DNA from: Hetaerina americana
Lineage: Eukaryota; Arthropoda; Insecta; Odonata; Calopterygidae
Direction: 5' to 3'
NCBI GenBank assembly: GCA_022747635.1
Contig: JAKTNV010000027.1
Span: 4,018,501-4,082,500 of the forward strand
Length of the DNA stretch: 64,000 nt
Shown: positions 32,004-44,575 of the stretch, in pieces
Layout of the letters: each line of letters opens with the position of its first letter
Position numbering within the stretch: the first letter of the stretch is position 1
Notes under the pieces: model-generated
What the model saw: the letters and a program-made list of their open reading frames with translations, nothing else
Told to the model about the DNA's origin: nothing
Database searches by the model: none
Translations under genes and position numbers: made by a program

Positions 32004-32379
32004 CTCAAATACATAACTGAAAATATCAGGCCACATTAAGCAACATAAACCTGGTCAAATCTGCAGTGTGGATATGCAATCCATCATTACCTAATGAAAG
32101 TCAGGTAACACCAACAATGTGGAAAAAAACACAGATCTTCCAAAAATCAATGTGTGATGTGATCCAATGTTAGGTGCACCTGATATAGCTTTCCCTCAAT
32201 CAATCGACATCAGATCTTGACTGCTACCACCAGCTTCGACTCTCTTAATAAAATCAAGTTTAGCAGAAAGAGGGGCAGAGACTGGATGAACAGTCTACCC
32301 TCCGCTTGCTGGAGCAATCGCTCATGCAGGAGGCTCTGTTGACACAGCTATCTTTTCACTTCATTTGGCATGACTCTCG
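32004..32379. other. upstream of SHOC2 coding region, probable 5' intron
   Basis: A putative acceptor (minus strand TTTTCAG, 32023-32017) suggests that the sequence to its right is intron. Nothing else is seen up to the NUMT. Confidence 0.4.
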
Positions 32380-33388
32380 TTAATCTTAGGGGCCATTGAC
32401 TTTAACAATCAACAGAAAAATACCTGGGATAAAATTAGACCAAGTACCACTATTTGTATGAGCCATAGTAATTACAGCCATCCTACCATTACTATCATTG
32501 CCAGTGCTAGCAGGAGCTATTACAATATTATTAAAGGACCAAAATATTAACAAATTATTCTCTGATCCAGAAGTACGAGATCCTATCTTGTGTCACCACT
32601 TATTCTGACTGACTGCTTGTCTCTGCATTTCTGGGTTCTCCATCTGTGTCAGCTGTCTTCGGGTGATGACAGTTTCGCAGGCCATCCTGCCTGTGTCTTC
32701 AGATCAAAGCTGTTTTTGGAAGCTTTCTTGCCCTCCTTATATTGGGCTGGTAGTCAAATACTGCGCTCTGACTGGATAGTCCTTTTCCACGCACTGTTTA
32801 ATGGATATCTATCGTCCCTGTTGATGTTACATGGTCTTTGTGGGATTTCAAGTGCCCCACTGAGTTACAGGGGGAAATAGCACTTTTCCTTCGCTATTAC
32901 TGTTGATCACTGATTTCAAGGCAGACAAGGGCACTTCCAGAAACACCTTTGACCTGAAGACACAGGCAGGATGGCCAGCAAAACTGTCATCACCCGAAGA
33001 TGAAAACTGTTGCAGATGGAGAACCCGTAAATGCTGAGACCAGCAGTTCAAAGCTGCAAAAACCTTAAAACAAACTTATTCTGATTCTTTGGTTATCCTA
33101 CCTGTATAGTAAACACTTTAATCTTACCAGGATTTGGAATAATTTCACATATTATTAATTTAAAATAAAAGAGGGGAAAAACTAAACATTTGCCGGAAGG
33201 GGAATGAATAATTTACGCTATAATTGCAATAGGAATTCTAGGATTTGTTGCATGAGCCCATCACATTTTAACTGCAGGAATAGAAGCGGACACATGAGAA
33301 TAGTTCACCTATTTCAAAATAGTAAGTATAGTAGTAGTGTCAACAGGAATTAAGTTCTTCTAACTACTTCTCGGATCACATCAAACAT
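32380..33388 (+). pseudogene. NUMT: nuclear copy of mitochondrial COI, split by an insertion
   Basis: In the invertebrate mitochondrial code the left part (to 32608) reads like COI VPLFVWAMVITAI and [15 protein letters not shown], then DPILCHHLF. The right part (33074 on) resumes LFWFF..P, ILILPGFGMISHIINL, then YAMIAIGILGFVAWAHH and ends near SRTGIKF/GSHQT. TGA codons stand where COI has tryptophan. Substitutions and indels show that it is not functional. The two halves meet exactly once the 465-bp insert (32609-33073) and one duplicate of acttattctga are removed. Confidence 0.93.
32609..33073. mobile_element. 465-bp insertion in the NUMT with 11-bp target duplication and inverted arms
   Basis: It is flanked by acttattctga at 32598-32608 and 33074-33084. 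Inside, an arm from ~32625 to ~32735 (gggttctccatctg...gtgatgacagttt...gccatcctgcctgtgtcttc) reappears inverted at ~32920-33040. No ORF is visible. The flanking COI reading frame proves it is an insertion. The family is not recognised. Confidence 0.9.
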
Positions 33389-36300
33389 TGATTTTTGTAG
33401 TCACTTAAGAACATTGTTTTCCTCACAATCAGCCACAGGAAAAACCACTTCTCAAAGTCTCCCCAGGAATGGTACCTCCACCCCCCTGCACTTTTAAGAA
33501 CTTTCTTGGCAATTTCCATAACTGGCACACTTGTGAAATGGTTAAAAACACATCAACCGAAAGGAGGATGCGTTTCATGGGTGGGAGGCCTTTCTTGGAG
33601 AGCTGTTCACTAAGTACACTAGAATTTTCACGCCACATTTCAGTTCGAAAATCATAAGTTCAGGATGTCATCCCTGCAAATGAAGTATTAAAAGTTTTTT
33701 GGCAGGCATTGATCTCTCCTCAAGCACACACTGTTTCAAGAGAAAGACTCTCAAATGGTGGCAAGAGTTGTTTTTCTGGGGCTTGAATTCAGTGTTGTGA
33801 ATTTTTATATTTTGTACAAATAATGCAATACAGAAAAAATGAAAAACCAATATTGCACGTAAAATTTATTCGGAAACTTGTTTATGATATCTTTGGGGAA
33901 TTCAGAGGAGGAGGAGGGGCACAGACTCCTGGGGGTAGATGATTAATTTTTTTAATTAATTTATTATTATCTCAGCTTTCATCCAACAAGTCAGATCAGT
34001 GTTTAGACGAAAGGCTCCTTGTAATAATCCCTCACCTTAACATACACCAAAAAGACTGTGATGTTTCCTCAAAGAGAAAACTCAGATGTGGAAGAAGAGA
34101 GACAACTTATAGAAGCGAGACATATGAATGCAATCCGGGTCTTCACGTGGGTGAATGTTTAAAAAAATGCTATAGTATGAAAAATTATAAAAATTAGAAT
34201 AACTGTATGAATACAATAAATAAATTTCATTTTAAAAAATGTCCAAATTAAAAAGTTTATATGAGGAAAAATGTAGTCTTTCTCTTGGATCCACCACTTA
34301 CAAAAATGGGGCGTTTAAAAATGAAATACTGACCAGAGTACGGAAGTCAAAAGAATTACATCACAGTGCAAAGAGGTTAAAGCGATGAGAAGCAGAGAGT
34401 GCTATTTCAACAAAAAACATAAGCATTAAATTGAGATGGATGAAATGGAAAATTCAGGGATGAGCTGGTTCTCAGCAGCCACTTGAGATCAAGAAGCCCC
34501 CGTACGTTGAGAACCCTCAATAGGATTTCGTCCATATATATTAAATCACAAATTAAATATTGATTTTAGACACATGATTAAGTAACCAATGATCACCTGA
34601 TGAGATAATTTGTGTTCCAAGGCCCATTTTTTTATTTCTGACTATCTGTGGCAAAATAAGAATTGATAAAAAGATATTTACGCCTTTCCTTGAGGATGTC
34701 AGAAGAACCTGGCTTGTATTATGGAATGACAATGCAGCATCTGCCAAATTCAATACTAAATAGAATACAAATGATAATAGACAATGGTGATTTCGACTAT
34801 TTGACACCCTTGAAATTGTGCTTCATACAATGGACAAGGCGACTCACCATCAAACGCACGAGTGTTTCCCTCCCACTCCCCAGGGCACCAACGTTTGAGG
34901 AAAGTGTAAACAGTGGTTTTTTTTTCACAGAATTAGTAGGCTACGTATGAATTTTTGTTGCGTTTCGGCACATGGACGACATCATCAATTACCCCATGTC
35001 ACAAGCTATCATTTGATCGTACTCTTTGATCACTCAACCATCATGATTGAGTCGAAACCGGTGGTGGTGTAGTGGTGGTTTTGTGAGGAGATGCGAGGTT
35101 ACAGTGATCATGAATTGCCGCTATGTATAGCCCTACGCCATCACATGCAGTGCTTCCCTTTTCCCTCTCCCACTAGACCCCTGTGAACCACCCATTTGGC
35201 TCTTTCACTTACAACCAATCATCCTTTGCTTCCCACCTACCAAAAAATGCCAGCCCCCCCCTCTTATCAACGACAGGAAATTTTTTCCAACATGCATGTA
35301 ATTTTCACTTCAAAATAACACCAAGTCTAGAAATCCAAGGATTGTGAATAAAAATACTATAGTGAAAATCACAATTGTTAATTATAATTTCTCTACCATA
35401 TGGAAAGTTTCCAGTAAATTAATTCTGTAAGTATACTGTTCAATATTTAATGATAAAAATACCATCAACCCAAAATGGCCAGGCATTGCACATTGAATGA
35501 TATTGTGCATTCCAGGCAAATGCTGTGAATGAAATCTTATCTGAGTTTCCTGAAGGCATTAGATGTAGAATGTTCGACATTTTGATGTCCGATTCTGCCA
35601 CTGAAAGAGTGGCCACTCATCGCACCACCTGATTGAAGCCCTGGGCAAACTTCATTTGCAAAATTAAACATTACTTCATGTGCTTGGATGTGAAAATCAA
35701 AATGTAGAATCATATGATAAAATGCTTTACGCACACAATTGCCAAGTCCAAGGCTATTTCTATTGTATTAAATGCCCCTCAGTCTAGATGCACCCATGGA
35801 AAGAAAGAAATATAATAATTGCCATTTAAAGAATTTGGTCAAAGTACTGGGTAGAGAGTTTTCACTCTAGTCTTGAGCCTAATTTAAAATCATCAATACA
35901 GTCACAGTCTAAGAAACTTACAAGAGGATCCTTCTTAGACTGCACTACGGAGTTTGAATGCTAGGATAGCAAACCCTTACACAAATTGATTACCATTTGA
36001 AAGTATAACACTATTCATCTCTAAAGTTGGTGAATGCCATGGGTGACCATCACACAATGATTTTCACCATTTTCCACCACTTCTACACTTAATTTTTCAA
36101 CATACAATTCAGACCACAAAGTTTTAAGATGTTAGTTCTAATGGGAAGGATTGAGCTCACCAAGCCCTATGCAGTATGTGAAATCCACACATTAACTTAA
36201 CTGGGTATAATTAATGGCACCAGTTTCTTTTGTCCTGCATCACCATTCAGTTTCTCACAAGGCTCAAGGAGCCAGAAAATCACACCATTTGGATCTTAGA

Positions 36301-39300
36301 AGGGGTGTCATTCAAAGGGATATATCAAGTTATGAGCTGGCCAGAGGTCAAACAAACTCCAACCAAATACACATGCAATGATTAGTATGTACCTAATGAG
36401 TTATCTTAGTCAGAAGAATAATGATTTCTATCCACTGGCATTTGTCATAAATTGTTTGAAAATGAGTGCATAATAAAGGAGGCAGCCGTTTTTACAGTTC
36501 CTACCATTCACTCCTCAATGTGAGAATATTTCTTCTAAAGATTCTTTTAAGTACTAATAACTACTGTTTACCATTTATTGTTGTTAATAGTGTACAAAAA
36601 ACTAACACTGGTGATGTCCAAAAACATTCTGAATGCGTGGCTGCCTGGACCTGCCTGAGCAATGGGCAGGAGTGGAGATGTTCCACTGGGGGCAACACGC
36701 CGTGCTGTCTGCTAGTCCCCAATACAATGCATTATGTCTGATTGACCACTTATCTCAAAAAGAGCATGCATACACTTTACAACTGCCCCTCTCCCTCCCC
36801 AACTTGATGCAAATATTTTAACATGCCACGGTACAAAATTGTTTAGCACAAGAGGTGAGCTCTCCTTTCATCCGTCAGACTAACCTCAACGACTGATCAC
36901 AGCTGCTTTTGCCAATGCCATATAAAAACAATGATGAGAAGCCATTTCTATCGTAGCTTTATTTTAAAGCAGTAAAATAATTGAGCCTGGGCTAATTAAC
37001 AGAAACTATAACATCATTCTTATTCACCTTGGACACTGATAATCACCCTCCATTATTGCAACATAATTAATTGAGAGACACCACTGATCTCATTATAAAA
37101 AAAGAAGTGTTCATACCTCACCTCATCCCTCTACTGAGTAAGGGTCTCCCACTACTTCAGGAGTTCCCCAGAGAATTTGTATTGCCATTTCACAATTCTT
37201 TTCACATGTTCTGCAAACAAATGGCATGGCATCATCCATTTTCCACAATGGACACTTACTGGGTAGACTAGAGACTTGTAAATTGCAAGTGTGAGTCAAC
37301 CTGTGTCAATAAATCCAAATCCAATGAAATTGGTATCCATTCTGCTACAACAGGAAGTTTTAAAATTAGATCAACATTTGAAATTAACAAAAAAAGACCA
37401 TTTTTGCTTCAAGAACCACACAAGTTTCCCCCTTAAGGGAGTTACTTCACACATCCGTAGACCATCACCATAGACTTTAAACAAATTAAGTGCCATGAGC
37501 AAGAAGATTTTACTTAATGCTTTGTTTCAAGAATAAATTTTTAGTGGGATAAATAATTTACATAAGTTAAGTAAATAGTAAATAAACAATTAATATATGA
37601 ATACTTAAATAGTGAATAATATAAATAATTTTGTTTAAGCAGATCCAACAAAAGCATCTCGCCAATCAGTTGTATGATTATCAACACTTTTGGAAACACT
37701 GTCATAGGGAATAGCTTACAATTCCATGACAAAAACATTGGTCAAGAACATCCGTAAAAATATAATTTTTTGGACCGTATGAATAAAAATTGAAGCTCTG
37801 GTAAAATATGATATTTTAAGATTAAAGCAATGTCATACCATCAAAGAAAATTATGAACACTGCATAAATATACCCTCAAAAGTTTCAACAAATGCTTTGT
37901 TACGGATTCTCCAATCACTTACAGTAAAAAATATATCTCCAATTGGCAAGTGTTCACATGTTACCCTAAGATCAGTGCAAAAAAAGGTAATATACCTAAG
38001 GCTCAACAGCGTACAAGAACGTACATTATCTCGGCAAATACAAATCGCTAATTTTTTTACGTCCACGGGGATTTCGCGGTATGTGCTAATGAAACACAGC
38101 AAGATGCGTATTAAACAAACTATGGCATTGTTAGTATGTTTTCCATTTGGCTCTTACCTAGCAATTCCCAATTTAATTAAAATAATTCAAAATATGCCAC
38201 ACGGTAATAATTAGATATTATTAAATTTACATCTTGGCGCTGTAATTATGCTACCAACTTATATTCTGGGCTCAAATGATATTTAAATGAAGTATATTGC
38301 ACATTTTACTCCAAGAGGCAATCACCATTACTCGAGAAAACGTTAAAAGTGTACCCTTGATTTAAGATAGGTAACTTGTACTTCAAGGAAGTTTTTCCCT
38401 CAGGCAGAACGACAAATTGCCATCAATATTAAAGCCTGCTGGATTTTATTCATACAACGTAAAAGCGAAAAAGATTGGTAACTTAAGTCACCCATATATT
38501 TACCTACTTTGCTAGTGCATAACGTGTACTTATACTGGAATATGGAAAAACTGACAAATTTTCAACCGCGTAGATATAACATATTATAGTTTGTAAAGAC
38601 CATTCTATTCAATCATACACTACGTTAACCCTGTTCAGTTACCCAATTATTATAATATTAAAAACATTACTTTATATAATAAAAATAGCACCTAATTAGA
38701 CAATATACGATATCATCCTCCATTCTACGCATTAAATCGTACCTCCAAAATTACATAAAAATGATGTGAATGTGAAATATCAACGTCTTTTCCAAGACAA
38801 CGAAGCAGCAGGACGACATACTGACAATTAAAAACATGCAGACGTAACCCAAAAAATATTAGGACTCTTTGCCCTCTGAAACATGATACAATATATCGCC
38901 AAATGAATGAATGGAGATGGAGAATTCCTAATGACTAATTTGGTGAAAAAACACTTGATTGATAGCCAGGGTGGTAGAACATGATGTTCAATTATTGTGT
39001 GAAGATGAACACTATGCATTTAACCAGAGCGACGAAGTTTCGCGTCTAAATTTACTCATACTATCAACGGGCTTTGCTTCTAACAGTCAATGCTTAATTT
39101 TTAAAAGGGTAGCCCAAAAATACACGAAAAATCATACACGAAAACGACTAATGTTAAATCCTTAAAGGAGAGTTTAGATCAATGTCCTTAACATCTTCTA
39201 CACGTGAACATCACGCGAGGGTCTTCTGAGGCTCAACATTATAATTAGATGATTCGAGTACTTGGGAAATCACGCATTCATGTATCCCATTAAATCATTA

Positions 39301-39943
39301 TGATTTAAGAATGAGTCATTACAACTACCTAAAGACCTATTTCCCTAAATAACATTTAGGCAAAAAATCAAACTACTTCTCAGTTCTTCACCTTCCTTAT
39401 TGCTCCAACCATATCCTACGATTTAAGTAAGGCTGTAATTCCAATCCTTCAACTGGTTTGAATGCTTTTTTTTAACTTCACCTCAACACACTTCTTTCTA
39501 AACACAATAAAAAATATACACATACTCGATTCGAAAATGTTTCTTCATCTGGAAACAAAGGAAAGGGAGGATGCGAGCCAGCAATCGCGCTCCGTTTAAA
39601 ACTCCGTTGAGTGACGAATAATTTTTGGTACTTTTGCCGGTCTCGGCCATGAACATAAATTAGGGAATATTCAAAATCAAAAATATCTCACTGTCCTCCT
39701 TAATTTAGAATTTCCCATTTCATTTGCGTGATATGATTATTTGTAGAAAAATACCAGGAATCATTTTCGCCAGGCACTACTGAGTCAAATAATTTTAACT
39801 ATGCCATTAATCCAATTTGCTTTGAAATTTCTGAGGAGCGTACCAAAATCGATGAATCGCTAATAATGCTAATTCTCTTCAAACTCTTCTGATTTATACT
39901 CTAATATTGGTGGTTTCTAAGTACCTTGGTAAATCTCGTGCCT
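33389..39943. other. long stretch without recognised genes
   Basis: I see no supportable gene in 6.5 kb. Around 34940-35110 there are GAAAC-type strings (gtcgaaaccggtggtgg; gcgtttcggcacatgg) resembling retroelement tails, but no coding part. The SHOC2 promoter or 5' exon could lie here or further right, but I cannot place it. Confidence 0.4.
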
Positions 39944-39952
39944 TTATCCCAT

Positions 39953-40686
39953 AGTTAACTGAACTTGGCCCACGGAGAGGTAGCCCACGACTGTCTACCG
40001 GTCGTTGGAGCTCTGGATTTTTCAGTCATACTAACGTAAATATTTTTGCACGAAGTATCTAAGTAAATCCCCTAAACCATTGCAGTAATCTCACTACAAC
40101 GGACATATTATACTCAGTGACACTCCGTGTAATAACTTGCAAGTGTAAGACCGGGATAAGTTATGTGGTATATGATAGACGGCCCTAGCAAGACATTACG
40201 TTGATGTTAGCCCAAGCGGGAGGTCGTCTTTTATAGCAAAAACAAAGAGGTCGTAACGAAAACGTTTTCGACAATATCTGCTCAACTAGAAAAGTACTTT
40301 TTCTTGAAATTCACCAAAAAGACTCGGCGCTCCCTACTCTATCACGACGTAGGCATAAAACCCACATCCATAGCCTAATTTAGCACCCAGGGCCCAGTGC
40401 AGTCACCAGAGTCGCCCTTTCACACAAAAAATAAGAACGTACTTAACAATATTTCCTAAACTAGAAGATTTTTTTTCTAAAATGTGGCAAAAAACACTTA
40501 AACCCTCTTTCCTCTATATTCAACCTTTCGCTTACTCCATGCCCATGGCCTAGTTCAGGACCCGGTTTTCACAAACGCGTTCTTTATTACGCAGTAGTTG
40601 TTAATATAGGAAATGTAATTGTTCCCATTTTGGAGCTAATTAGCGATAGGCCCAATGTCAATGCGATAGCCAACTTTCTATTTCAG
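39953..40686 (+). repeat. left terminal inverted repeat of the MULE-like element
   Basis: About 734 bp complementary to 43900-44575, from agttaactgaacttggccc to the inner edge tctatttcag. It carries a ~60-bp segment (aaccctctttcctctatatt...) missing from the facing right TIR but present in the neighbouring tandem units. The inner edge looks like a splice acceptor. Confidence 0.92.
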
Positions 40687-41494
40687 TTCCGTCATTTCCC
40701 TAGCTCCGTCACAAAAGTAAATTCACCTATATTTAATGGAATCGTGTGTGATTTCAGTTTTGCCATTATTAATGCTGTAATTTTGGTTCAGTCACGTTGC
40801 ACCCTCTCCCAGTATTTGTATGATTGTTATGATATTGTTATTTGTAAGACGGATGCCAAAATTGAAGTTCCCGTATTCGTCTGCTGCGCTCATTTTATGC
40901 ATTTGGTGGCGCGACATCTTGCTAAGGCATATCAAAAAAAAAATCAGGAAATTCTTGGCAGCTGTAATTGGCTTGATGGTTGCGTCAAATTCCATGAGCG
41001 TCTTGGAAAATATTTTTTAAAATGTCTCCATTATATTGAAATGCGAGGGGCGTGGCGAGGCGGTGGATGCAGCTGTGTGTGAAATCCAAGAGATGGTTAC
41101 GCAGAGCTCAGTGACTCCTTCAACCGTTATCAGGAAAGATTTTTCCATTCCTCGGGTCCTTAGAAGCAGCCTTTATAAGAGTAGTCCTTTTTATCTCCTT
41201 TTCACTGTCATTGCGGAAAATGCAAACGTTGAGTGCTGTGGGGATCCAAATCCCTTTTTCAGTCCTAAATTTTTATCTACTTTTTTGAAGCATTCCTTAC
41301 CGTTTGTACCTCTTTGGTCGAACATTTTGAAGGGCAGAGATGTATTATCTTCATTTGGACCACGATATAGTAACGTGAGCGTGGAAAGGTGGTTCGGAAT
41401 CGTGAAAAACACGATTGTGGATTATAATTTACATTTGCCGTGCGGTAGATTTTTGAGGGCAATCAAACCCCATGTCTTCTCTCGAGCAAAGTAA
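40630..41494 (+). pseudogene. MULE-like transposase, frameshifted
   Basis: Two overlapping frames, 40630-41082 and 41036-41494, make one protein. The first has FNGIVCDFSFAIINAVILVQ (candidate first catalytic aspartate) and VPVFVCCAHFMHLVARHL (Cys/His motif). The second has FGPRYSNVSVERWFGIVKNT, with the candidate catalytic glutamate in VERWFG. This arrangement, including S-N-x-x-V-E-x-W near the C-terminus, is what I know from MULE/NOF-type insect transposases, though I identify the class by motif and by the 9-bp duplication, not by alignment. The frameshift near 41036-41080 makes it non-functional. Confidence 0.7.
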
Positions 41495-41883
41495 ATTTTT
41501 TTACAAATCCCCCCCGCACAAAGTAAACCCCGCAAGGCCAGTAAATTTGAAAGTCTCGATAATTTTATGGCGGAGGAGCCTTGGGGAAAACGGAAACGAA
41601 GAACAGGAATTGTAAGGGTAACTTCTTTTACTGGAGAAGGGATCACTGATTTCAAAGTGGATACCGTGAAGCAGCCCGAAGTCTTTGTAGATCAAGGGGG
41701 ACCAATGGAGGAGGCAAGTGATTCCAGTTATTGGGTTTAGAAGGGTGACAGGGTAGCCATAAATCATCGGCCTCTTATTTTCCTCGAAAATAGCATAGTT
41801 TCTGATAATAGTTACTTCGATAACTGTTCGGAATAGGAAGGTCATACGCTTTAGGATACTTTGGCAAAGATACCCGCGGGTAC

Positions 41884-42537
41884 TTGGAAGACTTCCTTTC
41901 GCTGTCCCCAAAACAATGGCTTTGTAATTTCATTATAGATATCTTCGCCACCGTAGCTCTTGAAAAAAACAAAAGGGACATTATTTATATCCCTTGCGAA
42001 AATTCCAGTTATGCCCTACGAGGGAACTTCACGTCCGAGGGTTTAGTCGCCAAGCTTAAGTTCAAAGAGAAAATTATATTAATGCCGTTCAATAAAGATC
42101 AAAATCACTGGTGCCTATTCGTTGTAAACTTCCGGGAGTTTTTATTTAGTTATCTCGATCCATTGGGTAGCACGGATATGGATTATGCCAGGCATTACAA
42201 TTTATTCACGACTTTCTTAAAGATGCGGAATACGTTAAGTAAGGAAAAAATACGTCCCAGTAAACTGAGAGCAATAAGGGTGCCATTCGGCAAACAGAGA
42301 GATAGCTATAACTGTGGGGTGCAGACGTGTTTTTTCATAAATCAGATAGCAAAAAATATGGGAAGTGAACAAAAGTTTGATGCCGACGAGTACCGGAACA
42401 CAATTAAAGAAATATATTACAGTCCCTCCCTAAAGTTAACGAAATATGCCTTTTGTGCGATCAGGGTAAAATCCGTGGAAGTACAACGTGGGTCGCGTGC
42501 GATGTGTGTTCCCGATGGTATCATCATTCTTGCGTAG
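41884..42537 (+). CDS. Ulp1/C48-type cysteine protease encoded in the MULE-like element
   Basis: A 217-codon frame with the SUMO-protease fold signature: LSLSPKQWLCNFIIDIF (start of the fold), YIPCENSSYALRG, then the catalytic histidine in DQNHWCLFVVNF, aspartate in FSYLDPLGS, and the Gln...Cys pair in GKQRDSYNCGVQTCFF. All four catalytic positions are present. Ulp1-like proteases cleave SUMO-type modifiers, and plant MULEs are known to carry such domains. From about residue 185 the frame probably leaves the original, because a PHD finger continues in a neighbouring frame from ~42429. The start is uncertain: upstream sequence from 41500 is coding-like but broken. Host or transposition role is unknown. 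Confidence 0.85.
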   Translation: MEDFLSLSPKQWLCNFIIDIFATVALEKNKRDIIYIPCENSSYALRGNFTSEGLVAKLKFKEKIILMPFNKDQNHWCLFVVNFREFLFSYLDPLGSTDMDYARHYNLFTTFLKMRNTLSKEKIRPSKLRAIRVPFGKQRDSYNCGVQTCFFINQIAKNMGSEQKFDADEYRNTIKEIYYSPSLKLTKYAFCAIRVKSVEVQRGSRAMCVPDGIIILA

Positions 42538-42641
42538 ATAAAACTGCCGCCGCTTCCGACTACGAAAATATGGCTTGGTCGTGTGTACTGTGCACTAAAT
42601 GGATAACATTAGATATTCAATTACTAGATATGGCAGACAGC
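42429..42641 (+). pseudogene. PHD finger continuing the Ulp1-like protein after a frameshift
   Basis: In the +3 frame the sequence reads NEICLLCDQGKIRG, STTWVACDVCSRWYHHSC and MAWSCVLCTKW. This gives Cys-x2-Cys, Cys-x2-Cys, His-x2-Cys and Cys-x2-Cys with the typical WYHHSC core, the C4HC3 zinc pattern of PHD fingers that read histone tails. It overlaps the end of the protease ORF, so the ancestral product was most likely protease plus C-terminal PHD finger. Confidence 0.8.
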
Positions 42642-42799
42642 TGATTGATTGGCCTTGTGGCTATCCCTTGGTTGTACGTCGTTTTAGCTTTGAACGCACA
42701 TTATAAGTTGACAGACGATTATTTTTTGTTGAACTTCCTCCAATACAAAGGTTAACCAACAGTATATACATTAACCTACTATCACAGGCATTGAGGTGC

Positions 42800-42945
42800 T
42801 TTACGTCTATCTGAAGAAGCGGGGGACGGAAAGCTTCAGAAGAGATAGCATAGGAACAATTAAAAATAGGAAAAGAGAGGCGGCAATGATGATATAGGAT
42901 CTGCGGTCCATTCCGTCTATCTGAATAAGCGGGGGACGGAATGAC
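42800..42945. repeat. two short direct repeats in the MULE-like interior
   Basis: gtctatctgaagaagcgggg at ~42808 recurs as gtctatctgaataagcgggg at ~42919, each followed by gacggaa. They lie between the PHD frame and the right-end repeats. Function unknown. Confidence 0.7.
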
Positions 42946-43415
42946 TTGGGAAGATTAAATATGCTTATTTACAACAAGACAATTTCATGCTACTGAAATA
43001 TTAAAGGAATTCATTAGGGTAAAAAACTAAAAACAAATGTTGAAAAAATTCCTCTATTTTATCGTAGGTTTTGGGATACATAACTTCTAAAAACTTTTCA
43101 TCAAATCCCATCTTAGCGGCTCAAGACACCAGAGAAAGAAAATGGAGAGAAGTGAAGAATCAGGGGGAACTGTGAAAATGAGGAATCCGTGGCCGGAAAA
43201 TGGTGCAAAAATGAAAAAAAAACACCTGTAAGTAATAAATTAAGAAACAGATTGCTGAAATGGTGTGTTTTTCATAAAAAAATGGGCCTACTATGTGACA
43301 CTGAGGAAGAAAAAACGGTCGTATTAGAGAGAATATTGAGTACCTAAAAGAACAAACTTGAAATAAACCTATCTCCATGGGTCAAGTTCAGTGTCGTGTC
43401 GTAGTCACTTTTGGT

Positions 43416-43890
43416 GGGCCCTGGTTACTAACCTAGGGCATGAGCATGGGGTAAGCGAAAGATTGCCGAAAGTATATATGGTGCCTAGAGTGTATTGTAA
43501 AATTTAGAGAAAAAAATGTTCTGGTTTAAGAGATATTGTATGTACTTGGTTTTTTTTTCGTGTGAGATGACGACCCTGGTGACGTTATTGGGCCCTGGTT
43601 ACTAAACTAGGCCATGAGCATGGGGTAAGCGAAAGGTTGAATATAGAGGAAAGAGGGGTTAGTTTAGTGCCATATTTTAGAAAAAAATTTTCTAGTTTAG
43701 GAGATATTGTGAAGTACCTTTTTATTTTTGGTGCGAAAGTTCGACTCTGGTGACGATAGCGGGCCCTCGGTCCTAAACTAGGCCATTAGCATGGGGTAAG
43801 CGAAAGGTTGAATATAGAGGAAAGAGGGGTTAGTTTTTGTGCCATATTTTAGAAAAAAAAATTCTAGTTTAGGAGATATTGTGAAGTACC
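43416..43890. repeat. ~172-bp tandem units beside the right TIR (foldback-like)
   Basis: gggccctggttactaa-type unit starts occur at 43416, 43590 and 43761, and a further related one lies within the TIR at 44132. Each is followed by catgagcatggggtaagcga and ttctagtttaggagatattg. Spacings are 174, 171 and ~2x185 bp. Tandem repetition inside long inverted ends is the hallmark of foldback elements. Confidence 0.88.
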
Positions 43891-43899
43891 TTTTTATGA

Positions 43900-44575
43900 C
43901 TGAAATAGAAAGTTGGCTATCACATTGACATTGGGCCTATCGCTAATTAGCTCCAAAATGGGAACAATTACATTTCCTATATTAACAACTCCTGCGTAAT
44001 AAAGAACGCGTTTTTGAAAACCGGGAAGGCGTTTTTTGCCACATTTTAGAAAAAAAAATCTTCTAGTTTAGGAAATATTGTTAAGTACGTTCTTATTTTT
44101 TGTGTGAAAGGGCGACTCTGGTGACTGCACTGGGCCCTGGGTGCTAAATTAGGCTATGGATGTGGGTTTTATGCCTACGTCGTGATAGAGTAGGGAGCGC
44201 CGAGTCTTTTTGGTGAATTTCAAGAAAAAGTACTTTTCTAGTTGAGCAGATATTGTCGGAAACGTTTTCGTTACGACCTCTTTGTTTTTGCTATAAAAGA
44301 CGACCTCCCGCTTGGGCTAACATCAGTGTAGATGTCTTTCTAGGGCCGTCTATCATATACTACATAACTTATCCCGGTCTTACACTTGCAAGTTATTACA
44401 CGGAGTATCACTGAGTATAATATGTCCGTTGTAGTGAGATTACTGCAATATTTAGGGGATTTACTTAGATACTTCGTGCAAAAATATTTACGTTGGTATG
44501 ACTGAAAAATCCAGAGCCTCCAACGACCGGTAGACAGTCGTGGGCTACCTCTCCGTGGGCCAAGTTCAGTTAACT
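43900..44575 (-). repeat. right terminal inverted repeat of the MULE-like element
   Basis: About 676 bp, from ctgaaatagaaagttggcta to ggccaagttcagttaact. A high match to the left repeat suggests fairly recent activity or conversion between arms. Confidence 0.92.

Larger units (their letters stand above)
39953..44575 (+). mobile_element. 4.62-kb MULE-like (NOF/foldback-like) transposon with Ulp1 protease and PHD finger
   Basis: Both ends begin AGTTAACTGAAC in inverted orientation. The flanks are ttatcccat (39944-39952) and ttatctcat (44576-44584), a 9-bp duplication with one mismatch, the size typical of Mutator-like and NOF/foldback elements. Terminal inverted repeats extend ~0.7 kb (39953-40686 and 43900-44575). 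Tandem ~172-bp units lie inside the right end. The interior holds a broken transposase, a Ulp1/C48 protease ORF and a PHD-finger frame, all on plus. The target is AT-rich intergenic DNA. Confidence 0.88.
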
